A stretch of DNA of 10,792 nucleotides from Acidobacteriaceae bacterium (GTDB taxonomy: Bacteria; Acidobacteriota; Terriglobia; Terriglobales; Acidobacteriaceae). The stretch lies in contig PLUJ01000248.1 in the NCBI GenBank assembly GCA_003165455.1, positions 8,196-18,987 on the forward strand, read 5' to 3'. The notes below the pieces were generated by a model. It did no database searches. It was not told the origin of the DNA and saw only the letters and a list, made by a program, of their open reading frames with translations. Made by a program: the position numbers and the translations under genes. Of this stretch, positions 1-5,586 are shown piece by piece. How positions within the stretch are numbered: position 1 is the first letter of the stretch; each line of letters opens with the position of its first letter.

Positions 1-98
1 AATTCCAGCGTATCCCGCAACGCCCACAGCAATGGAGTTTCCGGCGGCACGCTCAATTTCTTATCGCTGCCGTTAACCCGCAACGTGAAGTCAGCCAT
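1..98 (-). CDS. [2Fe-2S] subunit of a molybdenum hydroxylase, N-terminal fragment (IorA-like)
   Basis: Only the first 32 codons lie in the window and the gene continues past the left edge. Read from the ATG at 98 downward, it gives MADFTLRVNGSDKK followed by LSVPPETPLLWALRDTLE. The pattern of F-x-L-x-V-N-G, a proline pair and then TPLLW-x-LRD is the N-terminal ferredoxin-like strand and helix of small iron-sulfur subunits of the isoquinoline 1-oxidoreductase/aldehyde dehydrogenase type. In that family these residues precede the first cysteine cluster, which here would lie outside the window. Such subunits pass electrons from a molybdopterin-cytosine-dinucleotide subunit, often in the periplasm. 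A GGAG lies about ten bases before the ATG, which is a little far. The gene is divergent from the PilZ gene. The family call is from known patterns; the substrate cannot be inferred. Confidence 0.75.
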   Translation of the reverse strand, partial: MADFTLRVNGSDKKLSVPPETPLLWALRDTLE

Positions 99-306
99 AG
101 TTGATCCACTCCGAAATGCTGGCAATCATCCTATCCAACCCGCCGCAAAAGTGGAATGCCCTCCACCAGAACGTGCTTGGCTAAAGCTGCCACACCTCGC
201 CGCCGATAGAAATACCAGAGCCTTTCTCGTTGCGGAGTCGCAGCGAAAACCATCTTTTCAGCATTACCCGAAGTTTGATCGAGAAGTAGAGATAGGAGAA
301 ACAGAA

Positions 307-684
307 TTGAAATCCGAAAATCACCCCGAACGCGATTGGACACAGGACAGAGTCGATCCCCGCCGCAAACCCCGCTTCAAAATCGGCGCAGACATCGTGA
401 TCCACTCCCGCACCTGCGGCGAACTCCAAGGCCAAGTCGTGGACCTCAGCGAATCCGGAATCTCAGCCTTGCTGAAAATCGAGGTTCCCTTAGGCGAAGT
501 TGTCGACCTGGAATTCACCCTCCCCTTTGGGGCGGTGACGATCCAGGCGAAAGTTCGCCAGCGAACTGCCTTTCGCTACGGATTTCAATTTGCTGAGTCT
601 GACGCTGCGAATGACGCGATTCGTAGAACCTGCCGCAGCCTTGCCATTGAAGAAGCCCTCAGGCAGTCGGCCAGCGCGGGCTAG
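307..684 (+). CDS. PilZ-domain protein (c-di-GMP effector type)
   Basis: A 125-residue soluble protein that is essentially a single PilZ domain. The c-di-GMP binding signature is present: an arginine-rich RRKPR at residues 19-23 (the RxxxR motif) and D46-L-S48-E-S-G51 (the [D/N]xSxxG motif). The beta-strands of a PilZ barrel follow, including a VPLGEVVDLEFTLPFG stretch and the family-typical FRYGFQFAE near residues 89-97. I chose the TTG at 307 because an AGGAG at 294-298 sits eight bases upstream and the PilZ homology begins right after it. The reading frame stays open to 85, but that extension has no family resemblance and would overlap the divergent gene. By family it would bind c-di-GMP and transmit the signal to a partner, probably for motility, exopolysaccharide or attachment; the partner is not visible. 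It converges on the TPR gene with a gap of 29 bases. Confidence 0.87.
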   Translation: MKSENHPERDWTQDRVDPRRKPRFKIGADIVIHSRTCGELQGQVVDLSESGISALLKIEVPLGEVVDLEFTLPFGAVTIQAKVRQRTAFRYGFQFAESDAANDAIRRTCRSLAIEEALRQSASAG

Positions 685-713
685 CGCCCGCTCACTTCCA
701 TATCCACTCGACC

Positions 714-1439
714 CTACTTCAGCTCCGCCAGCTTCTGCGTCGCCATCTGTCCCGCTTCATTCCCAGGATTATCTTTCTTAATCTGCTCATACAGACGCTT
801 GGCGTCGAGCGGCTGATTGTTGCTCTGCTCAAGCTCCGCCAGTTGCAGTTGCGCCGTCACTTTGCTGACCGAAGTCGTCGGGTTGTTGATCAACTCCTGA
901 TATAGCGCGGCCGCGTCTTTTACCCGGTTCGTATTGCCATACAAATCCGCCAGCGCCAGCTTCGCAATCGACGCCAGCTCTTTGCTTCCCGACGAGACCA
1001 CCGCCTTGAAATCCTTTTCCGCGGTGGCGTAATCGCCTTCCGTCGCTGCGGTAACTCCCAAAAAATACCGCGCAGTATCGGCTGACCGGGTGTGAGGATA
1101 TTTATCCTCAATCGTCTGGAATTTTGTCTTCGCGGCTTCCGCGCGTTCTTTCGCGGACGTAAAGCTCAGCACCCCGGGCTGCGCGGGCGTTCCGGCCGGA
1201 CGAAGCTGCCCCTGCAAAGTCCGCACCGCCTCCGTCATTTCGAAGCTGGCTTTCTCATTCTGCGCGCTCAGGTAATACCATCCTCCGGCCGCAGCGGCAA
1301 CGATCACCACTACTGCCGCGAGCGCAATCGCCAACGTGTTCCTGTGCTCCACGCTCCAGTGAGCGGTCCTCTCGGCAGCCCCAATCGTAACCCGGCTGAA
1401 TGAATCCTGTTTAAGCTGATGGCGTGTCTGTGCGCGCAC
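714..1439 (-). CDS. Membrane-anchored tetratricopeptide-repeat protein (YfgM-like)
   Basis: A 241-residue protein with a short basic cytoplasmic tail, one strongly hydrophobic segment at about residues 35-57 (alanine/valine-rich, ending GGWYYL), and an exported C-terminal half of helical repeats. The helices around residues 98-227 read as TPR or Sel1-like units: an A-x-x-x-F-x-x-I repeat near 102-110, an LGVTAATEGDYATAEKDF repeat near 128-144, an LADLYGNTNRVKDAAALYQ repeat near 163-181, and a last one near 197-220. The layout (short tail, transmembrane segment, TPRs) matches the YfgM/TPR_21 family, which assists proteins leaving the SecYEG translocon; that function is inferred. The start is GTG at 1439, preceded at seven bases by AGAAGG (rc of 1445-1452). 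An operator-like palindrome lies in the upstream gap. It could alternatively be a generic outer-membrane-assembly TPR protein. Confidence 0.85.
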   Translation of the reverse strand: MRAQTRHQLKQDSFSRVTIGAAERTAHWSVEHRNTLAIALAAVVVIVAAAAGGWYYLSAQNEKASFEMTEAVRTLQGQLRPAGTPAQPGVLSFTSAKERAEAAKTKFQTIEDKYPHTRSADTARYFLGVTAATEGDYATAEKDFKAVVSSGSKELASIAKLALADLYGNTNRVKDAAALYQELINNPTTSVSKVTAQLQLAELEQSNNQPLDAKRLYEQIKKDNPGNEAGQMATQKLAELK

Positions 1440-1501
1440 GGAAGTCCCTTCTAATGGTAGCGATGGAGGCTGGATCGATTATGACGAGCTCTTTACTACG
1501 A

Positions 1502-1514
1502 TTAGACAGTCTAA
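1502..1514. promoter_or_regulatory. Perfect palindrome TTAGACAGTCTAA, operator-like
   Basis: Two 6-base arms (TTAGAC and GTCTAA) flank a single central A. The palindrome lies in the 109-base gap between the DUF4126 stop and the TPR start, 63-75 bases upstream of the TPR start codon. Spacing and symmetry suit a dimeric repressor site in the TPR gene's promoter. No regulator gene is visible beside it, and no good -35/-10 pair could be fixed. Confidence 0.35.
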
Positions 1515-1548
1515 CAGGACAAAAATCACCACGTCAAAACCCGATCCT

Positions 1549-2028
1549 TCACAAGAACCGTGAGATCAGTAGAACTCCAATCGCGACCGCAAACGCGTCC
1601 TCTGGAATCGCAATCAGCGCATCCGGTACGCGCAGCGTTCGCACTAGACCGACCCGGGCCTGATATCCACCAAACGCGCCCGCAATCGCTCCGGCTGCCC
1701 CAATCACTCCGCCCAGCCACAACGAAACTCCACCCGCCACCGCGAGCGACGCTCCAGTCAAAAAACCCACAACCATCCGAGCCATAAGCGGGAAAGCCGA
1801 TGTACGCGCGGGAGCTACAGGCAACAGGTCGGCAATAAATTCGCCAAGTGCCGCAAGTGTGAAAATGCCCACCGCCCAGCGCGCGCCCATAAACGCCAGC
1901 GGCGAACCAGAGAGATGGATCCAGTGCAAGTAAGCGCCCCACGCCACAACTGCCGGAGCCGTCATCGATCGCAGCCCGGCTACAACCCCAATCCCGAATG
2001 CCAATACAATCACCAGACCCGGTGTCAT
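1549..2028 (-). CDS. DUF4126 integral membrane protein
   Basis: A 159-residue, very hydrophobic protein with about five or six membrane segments (roughly residues 3-20, 45-69, 83-103, 105-121 and 137-157, with a weaker one near 24-38). It carries the DUF4126 hallmarks: a G-L-R-S-M-T-A-P-A motif at residues 18-26, a central GEFIADLLP at 62-70, a glycine/alanine-rich segment, and a C-terminal P-D-A-L-x-A-x-x-E-D-A-x-A motif at about 135-147. The family's biochemical role is unknown. Full length is present. The ATG at 2028 has a GAGGTGA ribosome site seven bases or so upstream. The gene probably has its own promoter (2095-2123), and its leader holds two pairs of direct repeats. It is followed by the TPR gene on the same strand after a gap of about 110 bases. 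Confidence 0.88.
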   Translation of the reverse strand: MTPGLVIVLAFGIGVVAGLRSMTAPAVVAWGAYLHWIHLSGSPLAFMGARWAVGIFTLAALGEFIADLLPVAPARTSAFPLMARMVVGFLTGASLAVAGGVSLWLGGVIGAAGAIAGAFGGYQARVGLVRTLRVPDALIAIPEDAFAVAIGVLLISRFL

Positions 2029-2039
2029 TTGCTCACCTC

Positions 2040-2087
2040 GTTATGGCGTTATGGCAATGGAGCCATGCATCCTGATGGAGCCATGCA
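2040..2087. repeat. Paired direct repeats in the DUF4126 leader
   Basis: On the plus strand the 13-mer ATGGAGCCATGCA occurs at 2057-2069 and again, identical, at 2075-2087. The 8-mer GTTATGGC occurs twice head to tail at 2040-2047 and 2048-2055. All four sit immediately upstream of the DUF4126 ribosome site and downstream of the predicted promoter, so they would be in the 5' untranslated RNA. There, AUGGC and GCCAU (rc of 2050-2065) can close a small hairpin. Confidence 0.7.
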
Positions 2088-2094
2088 GCGAATC

Positions 2095-2123
2095 ATTATT
2101 GGGATAAATCACAAGCTTGGAAA
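2095..2123 (-). promoter_or_regulatory. Putative sigma70-type promoter for the DUF4126 gene
   Basis: On the minus strand TTTCCA (rc of 2118-2123) is followed after exactly 17 bases by AATAAT (rc of 2095-2100). These are 4/6 and 5/6 matches to the -35 and -10 consensus. Transcription would start near 2088, about 60 bases before the ATG and just ahead of the direct repeats. This is consensus matching only. Confidence 0.4.
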
Positions 2124-2200
2124 TCAGTCGCATGCAGCGACCGGGCAGCGATGTCAACTACAAGAACTGCTGTCACAAGGGACGGCTCGGGCCCCAGCGA

Positions 2201-2569
2201 TCACTGCGGCGTTTCTTCCAGCAGCCCCTGCTCCAGCTTTTCCTGGCATTCAATGCAATGGCGAGTCCACGGCACAGCCTCAAGCCGTTTCGCGTTGATC
2301 TCTTTGCCACAGTGGCTACACTCGCCGAAACTGCCTTCCCGGATTCGCGCCAGCGCCCCATCCACCATCTGCAAAAGTTGCCGCTCGTTGTTGCTCTGGC
2401 TGAACAGAAATTCCTTGGTGTAGGAACTGGCCGCCCGGTCGGCAATATCCTGCGCTGTGTCCTCGTCAGCGGAGCGGCCATCGGCCTGCGTTCGCGAGAC
2501 TGTGCGGCGCAGCTCCTGCTGCCGCGTTTCCAGTCTCTTCTTGAATGTGTCTAACTTCTTCTTGTCCAT
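2201..2569 (-). CDS. DksA/TraR-family zinc-finger transcription factor
   Basis: A 122-residue protein with an N-terminal coiled-coil hairpin and a C-terminal C4 zinc finger. Cysteines 84 and 87 (C-S-H-C) pair with 105 and 108 (C-I-E-C), and the intervening KEINAKRLEAVPWTRH is typical of DksA/TraR. The tip of the predicted coiled coil has D41-I-A-D44-R-A46. This matches the DxxDxA motif by which Escherichia coli DksA acts in the RNA polymerase secondary channel, so it probably modulates initiation together with ppGpp. It is shorter than E. coli DksA (about 150 residues), lacking part of the N-terminal region, as many non-proteobacterial homologues do. The start is ATG at 2569, with a weak ribosome site (GAAGTG) and a hairpin in the leader. 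It lies upstream of the DUF4126 gene on the same strand, but 172 bases and a predicted promoter separate them. Confidence 0.93.
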   Translation of the reverse strand: MDKKKLDTFKKRLETRQQELRRTVSRTQADGRSADEDTAQDIADRAASSYTKEFLFSQSNNERQLLQMVDGALARIREGSFGECSHCGKEINAKRLEAVPWTRHCIECQEKLEQGLLEETPQ

Positions 2570-2589
2570 AGTGTCACTTCAAATGTCCC

Positions 2590-2616
2590 GCGGCTCACGG
2601 AGCCGCCCTTAGTATA
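2590..2616 (-). promoter_or_regulatory. -10-like box and leader hairpin of the DksA-family gene
   Basis: On the minus strand a TATACT box (rc of 2611-2616) is followed by a perfect 7-bp hairpin, GCGGCTC/GAGCCGC with a 3-base loop (2590-2606). Transcription would start in or just before the hairpin, putting a stable stem at the very 5' end of the message. No convincing -35 box is present. The hairpin could protect the mRNA or attenuate it; neither is shown. Confidence 0.35.
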
Positions 2617-2811
2617 AAAGCCAAACGAAAATCATAAGCGCCTGAAATAAGATGCGTCAACCGCACCTTCCGCGGCAAAATTGCGCGTCTACCCTTCTGG
2701 GATCGAAAGTCTTACCCACGATTGACAACCCTTTACCCGGCTCTTTTCTCTAAAACGCCGCCGCTCCAGTCTGCCCTGAAGTAGCCCATCTCACATCAGG
2801 AGTACCGCTGT

Positions 2812-3046
2812 ATGTCGTGCCGCATGGGGTTTCTTCTCGCCCTGTCTGCGTGCCTCGCCGCACTTCCCTCCACCTGACAAACTCTGGTCGCCGACATCCC
2901 CCTCTCTGCCAGTCGATCGGGAATCGCCGTCAATCCAGCCAACAATCGAATCTACGTCAGCCCCAACAGCCTGAGCGGTAATTCTGTTGCCGTGATTAAC
3001 AGTAGTACCAACACCGTTATCGATACCGTCGCAACCTCCCAGGCGG
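2812..3046 (+). pseudogene. Decayed upstream copy of the YncE-type propeller gene
   Basis: This is a broken tandem paralogue of the gene at 3203. From the ATG at 2812 (AGGAG at 2798-2802) it encodes a signal peptide with core FLLALSACLAALPST. It then meets TGA at 2875-2877, where the intact copy has alanine near its predicted signal cleavage site. Past the stop, the same frame continues with clear homology: QTLVADIPL, GIAVNPANNRIYV and INSSTNTVIDTVAT match the intact copy's QSLVTTIPV, GVAVNATNNRIYV and IDGNTNTVIDTVQT. Homology ends abruptly at about 3046, after one blade and a half, where a palindromic element begins. The leaders are duplicated too (CAGTCTGCC and AGGAGTA before each ATG). An open frame from 2992 to 3198 covers the tail but is unlikely to be translated. 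Confidence 0.8.
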
Positions 3047-3109
3047 GGCGCTTCGCAAGGAGCGTCCTGTTGCCGCTCTGCGGCTTGCCCCGACTCGCAT
3101 TTTTACGAG
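3044..3109. repeat. Palindromic, REP-like structured element at the pseudogene breakpoint
   Basis: An outer stem CGGGGC (3044-3049) with GCCCCG (3087-3092) encloses two inner hairpins. One is built around CGCTTCGCAAGGAGCG, the other is GCCGC-TCT-GCGGC (3072-3084). A further stem, CTCG/CGAG with an AT-rich loop (3094-3109), follows. The first inner hairpin shares its core with the palindrome at 4194-4221 after the intact gene (GCTTCGCAAG then AGCGTCCT). It may be a dispersed repeat or an old terminator. Confidence 0.5.
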
Positions 3110-3202
3110 CACAAAAGCAACCCTTCTACTTAATGTCGATTCCAACGCACGCCACCTCAGTCTGCCTTGAGGTAGTTAGATCAACCCCTCAGGAGTAGCT
3201 GT

Positions 3203-4144
3203 ATGCGCTACCTCTTCTTCTTGCTCGCCCTGCTGTCGTGTGCCGGCACGCTCCCATCCAGCGCGCAGTCACTTGTCACCACGATTCCAGTTTCTGGCCA
3301 GCCCTATGGAGTCGCGGTCAATGCCACCAACAATCGCATCTATGTCAACTTCAGCACATCAATCGGTGTAATCGATGGCAATACCAACACCGTCATCGAC
3401 ACGGTCCAGACCCCTTGGCAGGGTTCCTTCTTTATCGCGGTAAACTTCGTCACCGGACGGGTCTATACCGCAGGCTGTTCCAATACAAGCGCATGCGGAG
3501 TCACCGTAATGGACGGCTCCACCGACGCAGTAATTACAACCATCCCCATCAAGAATGGCAGCGGCCTCGTACCCCAGGGTATTGCCGTAAATCCATTGAC
3601 GAACCGAATCTATGTTGCGGATGACCTTGTTTCCCGCATCGTGGAGATTGATGGACGGACCAATACCGTCCTCAGCTATATTCAAGCCTATAGTTCGAAG
3701 ATCTCCGGATTGGCGGTTGACTTTTCCAGCAATCAAATCCTGCCCGTGCCCAGCGATGGATTGCTCGTCATTAACGGTTCCAGCCACACCGTTTCGCTCG
3801 TCGAGGCCGGGACCCTGGACTATGATGTGGCTGCGAACTCCTTCACGAATCGAGCTTACGTAACCGGAAGCACGCTGAGTGTAGTCGATTTGACGAGCCT
3901 GGAAACCATTGCAGATGTGCCAATCGGGAGTGCGCCGTTCGCGGTTTGCGTCGATTATCTCTCGAATAGGGTCTTCGCTACTGTCATGGGGGCGGATGGA
4001 AGTGTCGTAGAGATTGATGGCCACACCAACATCGTGACTGGGACTCTCGCCGTGAGAAGCGACTACGTCGATGTAAATCCAATCACTAGGTTGGTCTACG
4101 CCTCCGACACGAACGACAGTTCAGTCCACGTCATCTCGGAATAG
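3203..4144 (+). CDS. Secreted YncE/YVTN-type beta-propeller protein
   Basis: A 313-residue exported protein. Residues 1-22 are a signal peptide (hydrophobic core LFFLLALLSCAG, cleavage likely after SSA). The rest is a repeat protein with seven units of the form V-x-x-N-x-x-x-N-R-x-Y-V, seen near residues 38, 80, 128, 171, 210, 250 and 290. Each is coupled to a V-I-D-G-x-T-N-x-V-x strand pair, for example IDGNTNTVIDTV at 57-68 and IDGHTNIVTG at 271-280. Seven units predict a seven-bladed propeller of the YncE/YVTN family. Such proteins are mostly extracellular binding or surface proteins and no enzymatic activity can be assigned. The ATG at 3203 has AGGAG at 3191-3195, seven bases away. A degenerate tandem copy with the same leader lies directly upstream, and a perfect palindrome follows the stop. 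Confidence 0.9.
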   Translation: MRYLFFLLALLSCAGTLPSSAQSLVTTIPVSGQPYGVAVNATNNRIYVNFSTSIGVIDGNTNTVIDTVQTPWQGSFFIAVNFVTGRVYTAGCSNTSACGVTVMDGSTDAVITTIPIKNGSGLVPQGIAVNPLTNRIYVADDLVSRIVEIDGRTNTVLSYIQAYSSKISGLAVDFSSNQILPVPSDGLLVINGSSHTVSLVEAGTLDYDVAANSFTNRAYVTGSTLSVVDLTSLETIADVPIGSAPFAVCVDYLSNRVFATVMGADGSVVEIDGHTNIVTGTLAVRSDYVDVNPITRLVYASDTNDSSVHVISE

Positions 4145-4193
4145 CCATCCAGGACGAGATCGCTGAAATGAAAAGAGCCTGGCTTTAACAAAC

Positions 4194-4221
4194 GAAGGAC
4201 GCTTCGCAAGAAGCGTCCTTC
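4194..4221. terminator. Bidirectional hairpin between convergent genes
   Basis: A perfect 11-bp inverted repeat, GAAGGACGCTT and AAGCGTCCTTC with loop CGCAAG, lies 50 bases after the propeller stop and 40 bases after the end of the helix-hairpin-helix gene. No U-run follows on the plus strand. On the minus strand GTTTGTT follows, so it would end the minus-strand gene better. Its core recurs at 3048-3066. Confidence 0.6.
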
Positions 4222-4260
4222 ACCCATGGAAACTTTAGAAGATAACCGGTGCGGATAAGT

Positions 4261-4659
4261 CTAGTGCTCCGACCCCGACCCTTCCGGCAATGATTGCTTC
4301 TTCGGCCCATTCGCAGTGACCCGGTTCTGAATCTTGTCGTAAGTCGCCTGGGAGATCACTTTCTTCTTAAGCAAGTCTTGCTTGGATGCGAATGGACGAG
4401 CATCGATGATGGTCTGCGCGTAATCCGGACCAATGCCCGGCAATGCGGCCAGGTCTTTCTTGCTGGCGCTGTTCAGGTCAACCATCTGTCCGTTAGCCGA
4501 GGGAGTGTTGCTTTTTTCCCCAGGCGACATCTTATGGGTCTCAGCCGGATAGGAACTCTGGTCGCCGGGCGGGGGAGCGGCCTGCTGATTCTGTTGCCCG
4601 TAAACCAACGCCGAAAAAATCAAAAGCAGTGGAAGCAGTGCAACGCGCAAAAGGCTCAT
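4261..4659 (-). CDS. Secreted helix-hairpin-helix protein, ComEA-like
   Basis: A 132-residue protein with a signal peptide (residues 1-21, core LLPLLLIFSALVYG). A low-complexity linker rich in Q, P and S follows (22-58), then a helix-hairpin-helix domain (59-115). The domain starts with VDLNSASKKDLAALPGIGPD, containing the LPGIG hairpin (73-77) that contacts DNA backbone in ComEA and related proteins. A second helix pair follows (FASKQDLLKKKVIS, then YDKIQNRVTA). By family it binds double-stranded DNA non-specifically outside the cytoplasmic membrane, as in DNA uptake. No other competence genes are nearby, so a general envelope role is equally possible. It lacks the membrane anchor and SLBB domain of Bacillus ComEA, which is common in short homologues. 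ATG at 4659; AGGAG (rc of 4668-4672) is eight bases upstream. Confidence 0.87.
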   Translation of the reverse strand: MSLLRVALLPLLLIFSALVYGQQNQQAAPPPGDQSSYPAETHKMSPGEKSNTPSANGQMVDLNSASKKDLAALPGIGPDYAQTIIDARPFASKQDLLKKKVISQATYDKIQNRVTANGPKKQSLPEGSGSEH

Positions 4660-4790
4660 TGTTCTTTCTCCTAGTTAGAGCTACAAGGAAGAGTTGGATG
4701 CCGTTATCGGAAAGGCCGTTTACGGAAGGTTGATCCGACGTCAGAATAAAGGTAGCGCACAATCTACGGGTCGTCCTTTACTGATCGTAT

Positions 4791-5105
4791 TTAGCGATTG
4801 CCGTTAGGATGATCGTTGTCCCAGTTCTGCTCCGTCTCCCCGCGATGTTCATGTCCGTTCCACCATTGGTGATATTGATCCCAGCAGCGCTGCCGTTCCG
4901 CATTCAAGTCTCGGCGGCGATCCTCCGCCTCGCGGCTGTGCTCTCCATTGTGTGCAATGGCATGGTCCAGCCGTGATTCCGCCTTTTCAATAGCGTGCTG
5001 GCAATGAGACCGGTCATCGGCGTGTGCATTGGGTGTCGCAACAAAGATTATGAGCGCTACTGCCATGGCAATGGCTGCAAATGTCTTCCCAATTTTGAAG
5101 TGCAA
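4791..5105 (-). CDS. Small secreted Cys/Trp-containing protein of unknown function
   Basis: I do not recognise a named family. The product is 104 residues long with a clear signal peptide: K4, K7, a hydrophobic core AAIAMAVALIIFVAT, and likely cleavage after AHA at residue 29. The mature part is about 75 residues and highly charged. It has a predicted amphipathic helix (about 32-80) carrying two cysteines at 35 and 74 that could form a disulfide. An aromatic, histidine-rich tail follows, with WDQYHQWWNGHEH near 75-87, and the protein ends in N/D/G-rich sequence. The start is TTG at 5105, chosen because a double ribosome site (GGAGAGGAG, rc of 5113-5121) sits seven bases away and it gives the full signal peptide. 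The next ATG would begin inside the hydrophobic core. A helical hairpin in the periplasm is plausible. Confidence 0.75.
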   Translation of the reverse strand: MHFKIGKTFAAIAMAVALIIFVATPNAHADDRSHCQHAIEKAESRLDHAIAHNGEHSREAEDRRRDLNAERQRCWDQYHQWWNGHEHRGETEQNWDNDHPNGNR

Positions 5106-5145
5106 AGTTTTTCTCCTCTCCTCGAAACTTTGCGCATTTTATGTG

Positions 5146-5573
5146 AGCCCTCACCATGCCGGCAGGCTATTCGTCGGAAGCGAAGACGGCACGGTCTACG
5201 CCTTGGACTCGGCTACGGGATGTTTGTGGTGGAACTTCAGGGCATCTACCACCGTCAAGACTGCGATCTCCATCGGCAATCACGGCACGACCGCTTTCTT
5301 TGGCGATACCAATGGAAATGTTTATGCCCTCAAATCGGCGGATGGCTCTGTACTTTGGAAAGTACACCCCGATACGCACCCCGCATTACCGGCTCTCCGC
5401 TTCTCGTGAGCGAGCGTTTATACGTTCCCATCTCTTCGGGAGAAGAAGGCCCCGCCATCGTCAGCGGCATGGTCTACGTGAACACCGGCGAGACCAATGC
5501 AATGGCCGGAAATGTCCTGCTAGAGTTTCTCTGCCGAACAATGAATCTGCAATTCCAACTCAGCTTCAGATAA
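5146..5573 (+). pseudogene. Remnant of a PQQ-type beta-propeller protein
   Basis: There is no start codon or N-terminal region. From about 5146 one frame reads AGRLFVGSEDGTVYALDSAT and then GNVYALKSADGSVLWKV. These are two tandem PQQ/BamB-like propeller strands (V-Y-A-L-D-x-x-T-G, then W). At the CCCC run at 5379-5382 the homology jumps to another frame, which gives RITGSPLLVSERLYVPISSG and later PAIVSGMVYVNTG, then GNVLLEF. In intact relatives the RITGSP strand and the PAIVDGMVYVNSG strand are separated by several blades, so most of the middle is deleted as well. The remnant probably descends from a PQQ-repeat or cytochrome-linked dehydrogenase-type protein. It lies between the small secreted protein and the GH13 gene, ending 14 bases from the latter's stop. 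The frameshift alone could be a sequencing error; the missing blades and N-terminus could not. Confidence 0.8.
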
Positions 5574-5586
5574 GCATCGACCGTTC

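Noticed and set aside
85..306. N-terminal extension of the PilZ gene to an ATG at 85
   Set aside because: No ribosome site at 85, no family resemblance in the extra 74 residues, and it would overlap the divergent iron-sulfur gene. The TTG at 307 has AGGAG at ideal spacing.
663..712. Rho-independent terminator between the PilZ and TPR genes
   Set aside because: GCGCGGGC and GCGCCCGC look palindromic but do not pair well, and no U-run follows on either strand.
2722..2760. Promoter with TTGACA at 2722-2727 for the dead propeller copy
   Set aside because: The -35 is perfect, but nothing resembling a -10 lies 16-18 bases downstream (TCTAAA only at about 21).
3359..4024. 221-codon frame antisense to the intact propeller gene
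   Set aside because: A mirror of the propeller repeats; no start signal and no family resemblance.
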